A stretch of DNA of 64,000 nt from Afipia massiliensis (GCF_001006325.2 NZ_LBIA02000001.1:993501-1057500); one strand, 5' to 3'. Counted from the stretch's first letter, positions 55,374 to 63,372 are shown. The notes: generated by a model not told the origin, from the letters alone. Numbers and translations are program-made.

Positions 55374-56201
55374 TCACACACCATCCAGAACAATCACCGT
55401 CGGCTTCTTCGGCAGCGTGTCGCGTGAGATCGTGAAAGATCGTTCGGGACGGATATCCATCTCGAACTGGCCGTTCATGCGCGCGATGAAATCGCTCAGC
55501 GGTGTCGCGAACCGATGCATCGGCAGCACGATCGAAGATCGCAGCCGCCGCGTGATTTCCGACATGCCGTCCAGCGACAGCGTGAACGTGCCGTCGATCG
55601 GCACCATGACGATATCGAGGCGGCCGATCGCGGCGTAGTGCGTCTCATCCAGCGGATGATGCAGGTGGCCGAGATGTCCGATGCACAGGCCAGCGACTTC
55701 GAAAATGAAGATCGAGTTGCCGTCCTTCTGCAGAGCTTCGGAGTCGAAACGGTAAGCGCGGATGTCCGTGGTGACGTTCCGGATCAGCACGTCCCCGATC
55801 ATCCTTGCGTGCCGGGCCGGCTGACCGCCCTCGCCCCAGCCGTGCAGGACGTGAGCGATGCGCGGATCGGGATTGAGTGTGTAGTGCGTGGAATGCGCCC
55901 GGTTCATGGTCACGACATTGGGCGACTTCCCGGCGGTGTAGGCGCCGCTGAAATCGGTGGCGATGGTGACGTTGCGGGGCGTCTCGAGGATGTAGGTCGA
56001 GTGGCCGGCATAGGTGATGGTCACCTCGCTCTTTTCCGCCGCCACGCGCGACAGGCTGGCGAACATGACGCGCGGTATCGACTGCGCGATCGCCAGACAT
56101 TCACTCGGCGGCGGTTTGTCCTGCGCTGCGCCGAAACCGGCCGACAGCATGACGCCGGCGCATGCAACACCCAGCCCGACGACAAGGCGCAACCGAGACA
56201 T
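55374..56201 (-). CDS. exported MBL-fold metal-dependent hydrolase-like protein
   Basis: A 275-residue protein with a signal peptide (ending GFGAAQ, near residue 27) and a beta-lactamase-superfamily II core of the UlaG type. The first metal-loop equivalent is TYAGHSTYILETPRNVTIATDF; later come NRAHSTHYTLNPD, LCIGHLGHLHHPLDETH, DIVMVPIDGTFTLSL and IVLPMHRF. The canonical HxHxDH is replaced by MNRAHSTHYT, so the metal site is reduced or altered. Hydrolase activity is therefore uncertain. Confidence 0.82.
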   Translation of the reverse strand: MSRLRLVVGLGVACAGVMLSAGFGAAQDKPPPSECLAIAQSIPRVMFASLSRVAAEKSEVTITYAGHSTYILETPRNVTIATDFSGAYTAGKSPNVVTMNRAHSTHYTLNPDPRIAHVLHGWGEGGQPARHARMIGDVLIRNVTTDIRAYRFDSEALQKDGNSIFIFEVAGLCIGHLGHLHHPLDETHYAAIGRLDIVMVPIDGTFTLSLDGMSEITRRLRSSIVLPMHRFATPLSDFIARMNGQFEMDIRPERSFTISRDTLPKKPTVIVLDGV

Positions 56202-56613
56202 CGAAAGCTCCCGCGAAATGACACGGCGGCGTGCCCGCTGACCGCCGGCTCCGCACCGATTGTCTCAGGGCATGCGCGTCGCGGCAATGACCAACGCGCC
56301 CGCGGCGGGATGGCCTTCCGAATGTTGGATTTCGCATACGTCATTGAAACTGCTGCGAATTATTCCGCGCGCGAATGCGCGACCCGTCATGAATGATGGA
56401 CGCCCCGGCACAGATGCAGCGAGGACGGCCCGCGCGCGAGCGTTTGCGATCAATTCGACTTGACGCGGAGCTGGCGAGCAATCCTTCCTGCGACACAGCG
56501 ACACGGACTGCGATATAGATGCCGACAGTGAGGGCCGGCGCTAGGGGCGCCGGAAGTGATGACTATCTTTGAATGATGGAAAGGAGTTTGCGCAGCGAGA
56601 GGAGGTGAGCATC
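56202..56613. other. intergenic region before the accessory block
   Basis: A 412-base gap without a convincing gene. It contains a perfect 7-bp hairpin CCGGCGC-TAGGG-GCGCCGG (56535-56553) and the direct-repeat copy at 56224-56270. The strong AGAGGAGG ribosome site of the next gene ends it. Confidence 0.5.
56224..56270. repeat. imperfect direct repeat, left copy
   Basis: CGGCGGCGTGCC, GCTGAC and GATTGTCTCAGGG occur here in this order and again at 59247-59281 with a shorter spacer. The two copies lie in the same orientation at either side of the SPW-ybaK-atpB-sugE block. Confidence 0.55.
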
Positions 56614-56976
56614 ATGCGTATTCGTCATTGGCAAGATATCGCAAGCCTGACGCTGGGCGTGTGGCTGGTTGTGTCGCCGTTCGTCCTGGGCTTCTCCGGG
56701 GCGGCGACATGGATAACCATCGCGCTTGGGTTCTTCGTCATTCTGTTTGCTGTCGAAGGGCTCATCATTCCGTCCTATCTGGAGGAATGGGGAGAGATTC
56801 TCCTCGGTCTGGCGCTGCTGGCTGCCCCTTGGACAGTCGGTTACGATTCGGCGCCGGCCACGGTCAGCAGCGTGGCGTCGGGTCTGTTGGTGATCCTGTT
56901 TGCGATCTGGGAACTGATGACCGATCGCGATTTCACCACCTGGTGGCACGATCGATGGCATCATCCGGTCACCTGA
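56614..56976 (+). CDS. SPW-repeat membrane protein
   Basis: A 120-residue membrane protein with four predicted helices in two SPW-type repeats: WQDIASLTLGVWLVVSPFVLGF (residues 6-27, with SPF in place of SPW) and the second with LLGLALLAAPWTVGY. C-terminal DFTTWWHDRWHH is cytoplasmic. The family is widespread and uncharacterised. ATG 56614 has AGAGGAGGTGAG, a very strong site. Confidence 0.85.
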   Translation: MRIRHWQDIASLTLGVWLVVSPFVLGFSGAATWITIALGFFVILFAVEGLIIPSYLEEWGEILLGLALLAAPWTVGYDSAPATVSSVASGLLVILFAIWELMTDRDFTTWWHDRWHHPVT

Positions 56977-57253
56977 TGACCTGATGGCGAGAGTCGTAAA
57001 CCGGCCTTGTCAGCGCCGTTGACGGAGGCGGGATGCCGTGTGCCTCGACAGCATGCGGCGTCTCTCTCCCGGCCCATCGTGTTTGGGAGCGCGAGCAGGG
57101 TTGTGGCTATCGCGCGATTAAATCGGCTGCGCACGAATTGCAGCGAGCGAACTGAAGACCTATGTCGGCGTTGTAACCACGCGGCCGCCCATCGTGCGGC
57201 AAGGCCTACAGGCATCCCTTACGATGGATGGTTGCATATCGGGAGGTCACGTC

Positions 57254-57727
57254 ATGTCCATTGCTCCCACACTCCGGCAATATCTGATTGCTGAAAACAT
57301 CCAGTACGACGAGATTCCGCACGAACTCACCATGTCGTCCACGCGCACGGCCGAGGCATGCCACGTCTCCGGCGATCGCTTGGCCAAGGGCATCGTGTTG
57401 CGGCGCGACGGCGGCTATATGCTGGCTGTCATGCCCGCATCGCATCATCTCCACCTGTTGGAACTGAGAAAAAAACTCGGTGAAGACGTCGATATGGCCG
57501 ATGAAACCGAGATCGGTCAGCTGTTTCGCGACTGCGCGCACGGTGCGGTTCCGGCCGTTGGCAAATGCTACGGACTGGATCTCATCGTCGATGACAGCAT
57601 CGAGGCGCAGCCGGAGATCTATATGGAAGCTGGCGATCACGAGACGCTGCTTCATCTCAGTGGTGCACAGTTTGCGCGCCTGACGGCCAACGCCATGCAC
57701 GGGCGTTTCAGTTCGCATGATGCATGA
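57254..57727 (+). CDS. YbaK/EbsC-type aminoacyl-tRNA deacylase domain protein
   Basis: A 157-residue single-domain protein of the YbaK/ProRS-editing superfamily. Features: YDEIPHELTMSSTRTAEACHVSGDRLAKGIVLRRDGGYMLAVMPASHHL (residues 18-66, split), with Lys in RLAKGIVL corresponding to the catalytic Lys of YbaK, then GAVPAVGKCYGLDLIVDDSI. It may clear misacylated tRNA or other aminoacyl esters. ATG 57254 has GGGAGG eight bases upstream. It starts a rightward series with atpB and sugE, but separate promoters are likely. Confidence 0.87.
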   Translation: MSIAPTLRQYLIAENIQYDEIPHELTMSSTRTAEACHVSGDRLAKGIVLRRDGGYMLAVMPASHHLHLLELRKKLGEDVDMADETEIGQLFRDCAHGAVPAVGKCYGLDLIVDDSIEAQPEIYMEAGDHETLLHLSGAQFARLTANAMHGRFSSHDA

Positions 57728-57864
57728 CTGAGGATTTGTCGTTCTGTACCTGCGGGTAAACCCGCCCGCATCCGGAACCGCTCATGGCGTACCCGGCGCC
57801 GGAGGCGCCTGCGCGATCGCACGGCTTGAAAATCCCATCATAGACGTTTAAGTACAAACCTGCG

Positions 57865-57909
57865 TACGGGACGACTCGTATTGCTTCAGCTTTCGTCGGG
57901 GACGGCCCC
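57865..57909 (+). promoter_or_regulatory. candidate guanidine-II (mini-ykkC) riboswitch, first copy
   Basis: Two short hairpins capped by ACGR tetraloops, the whole definition of the mini-ykkC motif: TACGGG-ACGA-CTCGTA (57865-57880, six pairs, one of them G-U) and GGGG-ACGG-CCCC (57898-57909), 17 bases apart. A further stable hairpin ACATCTCT/AGAGATGT (57910-57928) follows and contains GGAGAG, which could be a masked ribosome site. The next gene is a solitary atpB (start 58031), which is not a known guanidine gene. Both loops and both stems are textbook, but the motif is short. Confidence 0.6.
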
Positions 57910-58030
57910 ACATCTCTTGGAGAGATGTCGGGACGGCAGCTCCGGGTAGGAAGCCTCCCCCTCATCATGCTCCGTTCAGGATCGCTCCGTGCCATCGGAT
58001 GCGATTGCTTTGGCATGTGACAGGGGCATC

Positions 58031-58780
58031 ATGGCCGGACCGATTGAACAGTTCGAAATCAAGCCGATTCTGCAGCTCGGCGGGATCGCCGGACAGCAGA
58101 TAAGCATCACCAATTCGACCGTGTATATGTTCGTGACGGTCGGCATCATCGGCCTTTTCATGCTGCTTTCGACGCGGCGAAGCGCGCTCGTGCCGGGACG
58201 ATGGCAGTCGGCTTCGGAGCTGCTGTTCGAGTTCGTCGCAAAAACAGTGCGCGAAAACGCGGGCGACGAGGGAATGCGGTTTTTCCCGCTGGTCTTTTCA
58301 CTGTTCACCTTCATTCTGGTGGCGAACCTGCTCGGCATGCTGCCCTACGCTTTCACCGTCACCAGCCATCTCAGTGTGACCTTTGCGATGGCGATGATGG
58401 TGTTTCTAACCGTCACCATCTACGGCGTGATGCGCAACGGCTTCGGCTTCCTGCGGCTGTTCCTGCCGTCGGGCGTTCCGCCGTACATCGCGGTGTTCAT
58501 CGTCCCGATTGAAGTGATTTCCTACCTGTCGCGACCTGTGAGCCATTCCGTGCGCCTGTTCGCGGTGATGCTCGCGGGGCATATCACGCTGAAGGTTTTC
58601 GCGAGTTTCGTCGTCGGTCTCGGCGGTCTCGGGACACTGGGCATTCTCGGGGCGGCGATGCCGTTTCTGATGGTCCTGGCCCTGACCGCGCTGGAACTCC
58701 TGATGTCCGTCATTCAGGCCTACGTCTTCACCATGCTGACCTGCATGTACCTCAACGACGCGCTGCACCCGGGACACTAG
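58031..58780 (+). CDS. atpB: F0F1 ATP synthase subunit a, solitary copy
   Basis: A 249-residue subunit a of alphaproteobacterial type: [79 protein letters not shown] and [26 protein letters not shown] with the essential Arg175. Val179 takes the place of the usual Asn (RLFANMLAGH). It ends [20 protein letters not shown] like true alphaproteobacterial AtpB. No atpI, E, F or other subunits are near; the genome presumably has a full atpIBEF operon elsewhere, so this is a second copy. ATG 58031 has AGGGG; a GTG at 57989 would extend it but overlaps the upstream RNA element. Confidence 0.9.
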   Translation: MAGPIEQFEIKPILQLGGIAGQQISITNSTVYMFVTVGIIGLFMLLSTRRSALVPGRWQSASELLFEFVAKTVRENAGDEGMRFFPLVFSLFTFILVANLLGMLPYAFTVTSHLSVTFAMAMMVFLTVTIYGVMRNGFGFLRLFLPSGVPPYIAVFIVPIEVISYLSRPVSHSVRLFAVMLAGHITLKVFASFVVGLGGLGTLGILGAAMPFLMVLALTALELLMSVIQAYVFTMLTCMYLNDALHPGH

Positions 58781-58813
58781 GCGGACTGCAGGCTCGCACC
58801 GTATTCAAGTCCA

Positions 58814-58859
58814 GAGGAACGACCTCCCCATTTTGGGCGCAATGACCGGGACGGCCCGG
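58814..58859 (+). promoter_or_regulatory. guanidine-II (mini-ykkC) riboswitch candidate before sugE
   Basis: GAGG-AACGA-CCTC (58814-58826) and CCGGG-ACGG-CCCGG (58846-58859) lie just upstream of sugE. The second has a perfect ACGG tetraloop on a 5-bp stem. The first has one extra A in the loop (AACGA), so it is slightly off-consensus. The ribosome site GGAGAG follows at 58866, within reach of masking. SugE/Gdx guanidinium exporters are the classic target, which strengthens the call. Confidence 0.75.
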
Positions 58860-58877
58860 CCCAATGGAGAGTTGAAA

Positions 58878-59198
58878 ATGGCCTGGATCTATCTCGCGGC
58901 GGCCGGCATTCTTGAAATCGTCTGGGCCTATTCGATGAAGCAGTCGGAAGGCTTCACGAAGCTCGTTCCGAGCACGATCACCATCGTCATGATGATTGGC
59001 AGCTTTGCGTTGCTGTCCGTCGCCATGCGGACGCTTCCCCTCGGGACCGCCTATACGATCTGGACAGGCATCGGGGCCGTCGGCGCATTCCTTGTCGGGA
59101 TCATCGTCCTTGGCGAAGCGGTGACGGTCATGCGTCTCGCGGCGGCGGCCCTGATCGTTTCCGGTCTCGTCATGATGAAGCTCTCGACATCGGCCTGA
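58878..59198 (+). CDS. sugE: SMR-family guanidinium exporter SugE (Gdx)
   Basis: A 106-residue four-helix small multidrug resistance protein. The signatures are MAWIYLAAAGILEIVWAYSMKQSEGFTKL (Glu13 is the essential coupling residue), PLGTAYTIWTGIGAVGAFLVGIIVLGEA and MRLAAAALIVSGLVMMKL. WTGIGAVG is typical of the SugE/Gdx branch that exports guanidinium by proton antiport in the inner membrane. It is downstream of a guanidine-II riboswitch candidate, consistent with that substrate. ATG 58878 has GGAGAG. Confidence 0.93.
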   Translation: MAWIYLAAAGILEIVWAYSMKQSEGFTKLVPSTITIVMMIGSFALLSVAMRTLPLGTAYTIWTGIGAVGAFLVGIIVLGEAVTVMRLAAAALIVSGLVMMKLSTSA

Positions 59199-59246
59199 GT
59201 CAGGAGCGCACGCGGGCGATCGAACAGCTTTGTGCAAGACATCGCT

Positions 59247-59281
59247 CGGCGGCGTGCCGCTGACGCGAGATTGTCTCAGGG
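59247..59281. repeat. imperfect direct repeat, right copy
   Basis: CGGCGGCGTGCC-GCTGAC-GATTGTCTCAGGG, matching 56224-56270 apart from a shorter spacer. It lies right after sugE. Confidence 0.55.
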
Positions 59282-59400
59282 TCAGGCGGCCCGATGCAGT
59301 TTGATGCCCCTTCGATCGCGCAACTCTGCTCATCCCTATCAAGGGGCGCATTCGTGCTTTAAGAGTTTCGTCGAGGAAACACCCATCGGAGAAACTTTGT

Positions 59401-60675
59401 ATGAAACAGGCTTACGTACCGCGAACGACCAGTTACGGACTCAATCCGGGCGATGAACTGAACGATCTGCGCATGTCGGATCAGGTCCGGCCGCTTTTTG
59501 AGCACGTCAAGAAATTCATCCGGGAAACCGTCGATCCCATGCAGCTCGAATACGTTCGGCATGGTGAGGGCAAGAAGGATCGCTGGAGCTTCACGCCGGG
59601 CCAGCTCGATGTCCTGGGGAAAGCCAAGGCAAAAGCCAAGGAAGAAGGCCTGTGGAACTTCTTTCTGCCCGACGGTGAAACCGGCGAAGGTCTCAAGAAC
59701 CTCGACTACGCCTACATCGCGGTCGAGCTCGCGAAAAATCCGCTGGCATCTGAAACCATGAACTGCTCTGCGCCGGACACCGGCAATATGGAAGTGCTGG
59801 AGCGCGTCGGCACGAAAGAGCAAAAGGAAAAATGGCTGAAGCCGCTGCTGAACGGTGAAATCCGCTCGGCCTACGCCATGACCGAACCGAACGTTGCGTC
59901 CTCGGATGCCAAGAACATTTCGACCACCGCGAAACTCGTCGGCGATGAGTGGGTGATCAACGGCGAAAAGTATTACATCTCCGGTCTTGGCGATCCCCGC
60001 TGCAAGATCATGATCGTCATGGTGCAAACCAATCCCGACGCACCGCGGGGCAAGCAGCAGTCCCAGATTCTCGTGCCGGTTGACGCGCCCGGCGTTGAAG
60101 TCATCGGCCCGATGCATGTATTCGGGGCCGACCACGCGCCTCGCGGACACATGCATATGCGCTTCAACAATGTCCGTGTGCCGAAGGAGAATATCCTGCT
60201 CGGCGAAGGCCGCGGCTTCGAAATCTCGCAGGTCCGCCTTGGACCGGGCCGCATCCATCACTGCATGCGCACGATCGGAAAAGCGGAAAAGGCGCTCGAC
60301 CTGATGGTGTCACGCGGCCTGACGCGGGAAGCCTTTGGCAAGCAGATCGCGCATCTCGGCGGCAACCTCCAGATCATCGCGCAGGCACGCTGTGAGATCG
60401 AGGCGATGCGACTGATGGTGCTGAAGGCTGCCAAGGCCATGGATGTGCTGGGCAACAAGGAAGCTCGCGTCTGGGTCAGCATGGTCAAGGCCATGGTGCC
60501 CGAGCGCACCTGCAAGATCATCGACCAGGCGATTCAGATGCACGGCGCGACCGGCATTTCCGAATGGACGCCGCTCGCCGACATGTACGCTGACGTCCGG
60601 CATCTGCGCTTCGCCGACGGCCCCGACGAAGTGCACTGGATGGTCGTTGGCCGCCACGAACTGAGCATGGCGTAA
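59401..60675 (+). CDS. acyl-CoA dehydrogenase, ACAD10/11-like
   Basis: A 424-residue acyl-CoA dehydrogenase. FAD/substrate motifs are YAMTEPNVASSDAKNIST (near residue 158), INGEKYYISGLGDPRCKIMIVM and the C-terminal MHGATGISEWTPLADMYADVRHLRFADGPDEVHWMVVGRHEL. The N-terminus (LRMSDQVRPLFEHVKKFIRETVDPM) and this SEWTPLA tail are typical of ACAD10/11-type members, which act on 4-hydroxy or branched substrates. ATG 59401 has GGAG ten bases upstream. It stands alone, so no pathway is indicated. Confidence 0.9.
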   Translation: MKQAYVPRTTSYGLNPGDELNDLRMSDQVRPLFEHVKKFIRETVDPMQLEYVRHGEGKKDRWSFTPGQLDVLGKAKAKAKEEGLWNFFLPDGETGEGLKNLDYAYIAVELAKNPLASETMNCSAPDTGNMEVLERVGTKEQKEKWLKPLLNGEIRSAYAMTEPNVASSDAKNISTTAKLVGDEWVINGEKYYISGLGDPRCKIMIVMVQTNPDAPRGKQQSQILVPVDAPGVEVIGPMHVFGADHAPRGHMHMRFNNVRVPKENILLGEGRGFEISQVRLGPGRIHHCMRTIGKAEKALDLMVSRGLTREAFGKQIAHLGGNLQIIAQARCEIEAMRLMVLKAAKAMDVLGNKEARVWVSMVKAMVPERTCKIIDQAIQMHGATGISEWTPLADMYADVRHLRFADGPDEVHWMVVGRHELSMA

Positions 60676-60799
60676 TTCTGCATTGGAGCGCGATGATGTC
60701 TTTATAATCGCGCTCCGATGTCGCCCAGAATCCAAGCGAGCCTTGGGCTGGACGACATTGCCCTCCCCGACGGGCCGACAATAACTTTCCTGTGATGCC

Positions 60800-60825
60800 G
60801 TAACAAACCGCATTCTTGCTCCGAA
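60800..60825 (+). promoter_or_regulatory. candidate ECF-type promoter of the bufferin operon
   Basis: GTAACA (60800-60805) and CGAA (60822-60825) with exactly 16 bases between resemble the GTAACC-N16-CGAA promoters I recall for Caulobacter SigF, which drives its bufferin-type operons under metal stress. It would give a leader of about 70 bases. No sigF or nrsF-like gene is in the window. Nothing else promoter-like lies in the gap 60676-60903. Confidence 0.5.
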
Positions 60826-60903
60826 TTGAGTGGATGGCGGGTGCCGTACTCGCTGCCGGCATCAGACGCCAGGAATGCTTCAGTCGGATCAGAGGATCAT
60901 CCA

Positions 60904-61197
60904 ATGACTAAATCTGCCTTCACTGCCGCAACGCTCGCCGGCTCGCTCGCCACCGCCCTGACATTGATCGCCTCGCAGGCGACAGCGCAACCTGCCCCGG
61001 CGCAGGCCAACGCCGAGAAGTGCTATGGTGTATCGCTCGCAGGAAAGAACGACTGCGCCGCCGGCCCAGGCACCACCTGCGCCGGAACGTCCAAGGCCGA
61101 CTATCAAGGCAATGCCTGGAAGTATGTTCCCAAGGGCACCTGCGTTTCGATGAAGACACCCAAGGGCACGGGCTCGCTCTCGGTGATCAAGTCCTGA
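60904..61197 (+). CDS. bufA: bufferin precursor BufA1-type (DUF2282)
   Basis: A 97-residue DUF2282 protein, now known as the precursor of bufferins, copper-binding RiPPs. It has a signal peptide (1-29, ending TATAQ-like SQATAQ) and four core cysteines: Cys40 ([15 protein letters not shown]), Cys51, Cys59 ([22 protein letters not shown]) and Cys80 ([17 protein letters not shown]). The invariant [21 protein letters not shown] and QGNAW words match other members. Cys modified by the DUF692 enzyme would bind copper in the periplasm. ATG 60904 has AGAGGAT upstream. Overall base composition is lower in GC than the surrounding genes. Confidence 0.93.
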   Translation: MTKSAFTAATLAGSLATALTLIASQATAQPAPAQANAEKCYGVSLAGKNDCAAGPGTTCAGTSKADYQGNAWKYVPKGTCVSMKTPKGTGSLSVIKS

Positions 61198-61205
61198 TTG
61201 TCCTG

Positions 61206-61231
61206 GGGGTGCGCCTTGAAGGCGCATCCCC
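61206..61231 (+). promoter_or_regulatory. intercistronic hairpin between precursor and enzyme genes
   Basis: GGGGTGCGCC (61206-61215) pairs with GGCGCATCCCC (61221-61231, one bulged T) around a TTGAA loop, starting eight bases after the bufA stop. It is followed by ATTCTCCTT, too few T for full termination. It probably stabilises or partly terminates the message so that precursor exceeds enzymes. Confidence 0.65.
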
Positions 61232-61254
61232 ATTCTCCTTGAGGGGCGTCTGTC

Positions 61255-62112
61255 ATGTCAGTTCTCACCCGGCTTCCCATCTCTTCAGGCATTGCGTTCA
61301 AACCGCAACATTTCCCTGCGATCATGGCTTCTGATCAGCCGGTCGGATTCTTTGAGATTCACGCAGAGAACTATATGGGTGACGGCGGCGCTCCGCATGC
61401 ACAGCTTCACGCGCTGCGCGAGCGATATGCTCTTTCGCTTCATGGCGTCGGCCTCTCGATCGGCTCTATGGGATCACTTGACCGCGATCATCTTGCGCGT
61501 CTCAAGCACCTTTGCGAGCATTACCAGCCGCACAGCTTCTCGGAGCATCTCGCATGGTCGTCGCACGGCGACGTTTACCTCAACGACCTGCTGCCCTTGC
61601 CCTATACGGAAGAGACGCTTGAGCGCGTCGTGGAGCATGTCGATCTCGTTCAATCCACACTTGGACGGCGAATGCTATTGGAGAATCCATCGGCCTATCT
61701 GGTATTTGCCGAAAGCGTTATTCCTGAGACGGAGTTTCTCGACACGGTCGCACGCCGCACCGATTGTGGCCTGCTGCTCGACGTCAACAATGTTTTCGTA
61801 TCGGCACGTAATCACAGCACGGATCCTCTCGCCTACCTCGCGCAGTTTCCGCTGCATCGCGTCGGCGAGATCCATCTTGGCGGCCACGATGAGCAGGCCG
61901 ACGAACATGGCGATCCACTACTGATCGATGCGCACGGCACACCAATAGCGGAGCCGGTCTGGCGCTTGTACGAGTATGTGATCGAGAAGATCGGCCCTCT
62001 GCCTACGTTGATCGAGTGGGACAACGAAGTGCCGGAATGGCATGTCCTCGCCGCGGAGGCGCAGCGCGTGAATGCAATCCTCACCCGCCAGCGTTTGGCA
62101 GTCGCAATCTGA
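61255..62112 (+). CDS. bufB: MbnB-like multinuclear iron oxidase BufB1-type (DUF692)
   Basis: A 285-residue TIM-barrel enzyme of the DUF692/MbnB family that uses two or three Fe ions and O2 to modify precursor Cys. Likely metal ligands are visible in [14 protein letters not shown] (near residue 33), [54 protein letters not shown] and [10 protein letters not shown]. The next gene is its obligatory DUF2063 partner, only eight bases away. It would act in the cytoplasm on the precursor before export. Confidence 0.93.
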   Translation: MSVLTRLPISSGIAFKPQHFPAIMASDQPVGFFEIHAENYMGDGGAPHAQLHALRERYALSLHGVGLSIGSMGSLDRDHLARLKHLCEHYQPHSFSEHLAWSSHGDVYLNDLLPLPYTEETLERVVEHVDLVQSTLGRRMLLENPSAYLVFAESVIPETEFLDTVARRTDCGLLLDVNNVFVSARNHSTDPLAYLAQFPLHRVGEIHLGGHDEQADEHGDPLLIDAHGTPIAEPVWRLYEYVIEKIGPLPTLIEWDNEVPEWHVLAAEAQRVNAILTRQRLAVAI

Positions 62113-62120
62113 GAGCGGAT

Positions 62121-62912
62121 ATGTTTGCGGATATGCAAGCCATTTTTATCCAGGCGCTGCTCGATCCCGACAAGCCGGTCCCCGCTTCGGTTACGTCCTA
62201 TCGGACTGGCGTGCCCGTGAAGCGCTTTGCGGTTTACCGCAACAACGTCATTGCAGGCCTTGTCGAAGCCATGCGCGCGGGCTTTCCGATCGTAGAGCGC
62301 ATCGTCGGCGCAGATTTTTTTGCGGCGACGGCACGGCTCTATGCGATCAACCGCCCGCCGCGCTCACCATTGATGCTGCGCTATGGCGACGATTTTCCGG
62401 AATTCCTGTCGCACTTTCCGCCGGCAGCGGAACTTCCCTACCTCGCTGACGTGGCGCGGCTGGAACTGGCGCGTCGACTTGCCTATCACGCAGCTGACGC
62501 AGAACCGCTGCGCATAGAACTTATAACGACACTTACCCCGGATGCGCTCGCCGAATCCCGGCTAACGATTCACCCCTCCGTATCAATCGTCAGATCACGG
62601 CACCCGATTTTCACTATCTGGGCGATGAACAGCGGCGATATAGAACTCACGCCGATCGATGAAGACGCCGCCGAAGACGCGCTCGTCACACGCGCCAATC
62701 TCGAAGTCACTGTTCACAGGATGTTTTCTGGCGGCGCTGCGTTTCTTCAATGTCTTATGGCCGGCAATACATTCGGCGCAGCAGCCAGCACGGCTCTCAA
62801 GGATAACGCCGACTTCGACTTAACTGCCAATCTCGCAATGCTGATCGGCTCCGGCGCAATCATCGATGTTCAGCGCACGGCGGAAGGAGTTCCGAATGAC
62901 CAGTGCATTTAA
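62121..62912 (+). CDS. bufC: DUF2063 partner protein BufC1-type (HvfC/BufC)
   Basis: A 263-residue protein. The N-terminal DUF2063 domain is clear: FIQALLDPDKPVPASVTSYRTGVPVKRFAVYRNNVIAGLVEAMRAGFPIVERIVGADFFAATARLY (residues 9-73, split). The C-terminal part resembles the MbnC-like fold (AADAEPLRIELI..., LEVTVHRMFSGGAAFLQCLMAG). It should form a complex with the DUF692 oxidase and deliver the precursor. ATG 62121 is nine bases after the bufB stop. Its 3' end overlaps the DoxX gene by 17 bases, so translation is coupled. Confidence 0.9.
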   Translation: MFADMQAIFIQALLDPDKPVPASVTSYRTGVPVKRFAVYRNNVIAGLVEAMRAGFPIVERIVGADFFAATARLYAINRPPRSPLMLRYGDDFPEFLSHFPPAAELPYLADVARLELARRLAYHAADAEPLRIELITTLTPDALAESRLTIHPSVSIVRSRHPIFTIWAMNSGDIELTPIDEDAAEDALVTRANLEVTVHRMFSGGAAFLQCLMAGNTFGAAASTALKDNADFDLTANLAMLIGSGAIIDVQRTAEGVPNDQCI

Positions 62913-63372
62913 TGATCAAACTCTCCGTGCCCGTTCTTCGGATTTAGTGGAAAAGTTCGTCGGATTGCTGGATCAGATTCCCCACTGGCTCATCGCACTG
63001 ATTGCGCGACTGTCAATCGCCGGCGTGTTCTGGCGGTCAGGGGCGACAAAAATCGAAGGGTTTCGCGTTACGGAAGGCGCGATCGAACTGTTTCGCAGTG
63101 AATATCGACTGCCGCTGATTGATCCAACACTTGCGGCTCATCTCGCCGCGATCAGCGAGCACCTTTTTCCGATCTTGCTGGTCATCGGCTTCGCGACGCG
63201 ACTGTCGGCACTGGCTCTCCTCGGCATGACACTCGTGATTCAGATTTTTGTTTACCCCGACGCTTGGCCAACGCACGGGACATGGGCGGCGTGCCTGCTG
63301 ATTTTAGTTGCTCGCGGCGCCGGATACCTTTCACTGGATCACCTGATCTCTCGCGGTCAACGGGCGGCGTAG
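62896..63372 (+). CDS. DoxX family membrane protein of the bufferin operon
   Basis: A 158-residue, four-helix DoxX protein. Features: LIALIARLSIAGVFWRSGATKIEGF (helix 1 plus the DoxX motif), LAAISEHLFPILLVIGFATRLSALALLGMTLVIQIFVYPDAWPTHG and a final helix LLILVARGAGYLSLDHLI. DoxX proteins commonly close DUF2282-DUF692-DUF2063 operons; a redox or quinone-linked membrane role is suspected. ATG 62896 lies inside bufC with a strong GGAAGGAG site. Confidence 0.92.
   Translation: MTSAFNDQTLRARSSDLVEKFVGLLDQIPHWLIALIARLSIAGVFWRSGATKIEGFRVTEGAIELFRSEYRLPLIDPTLAAHLAAISEHLFPILLVIGFATRLSALALLGMTLVIQIFVYPDAWPTHGTWAACLLILVARGAGYLSLDHLISRGQRAA

Noticed and set aside
57925-58020. A 32-codon frame with GGAGAG before ATG between the riboswitch-like element and atpB
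   Set aside because: The ribosome site is locked in a perfect 8-bp hairpin and the peptide looks random; it might matter as a leader peptide but there is no support.
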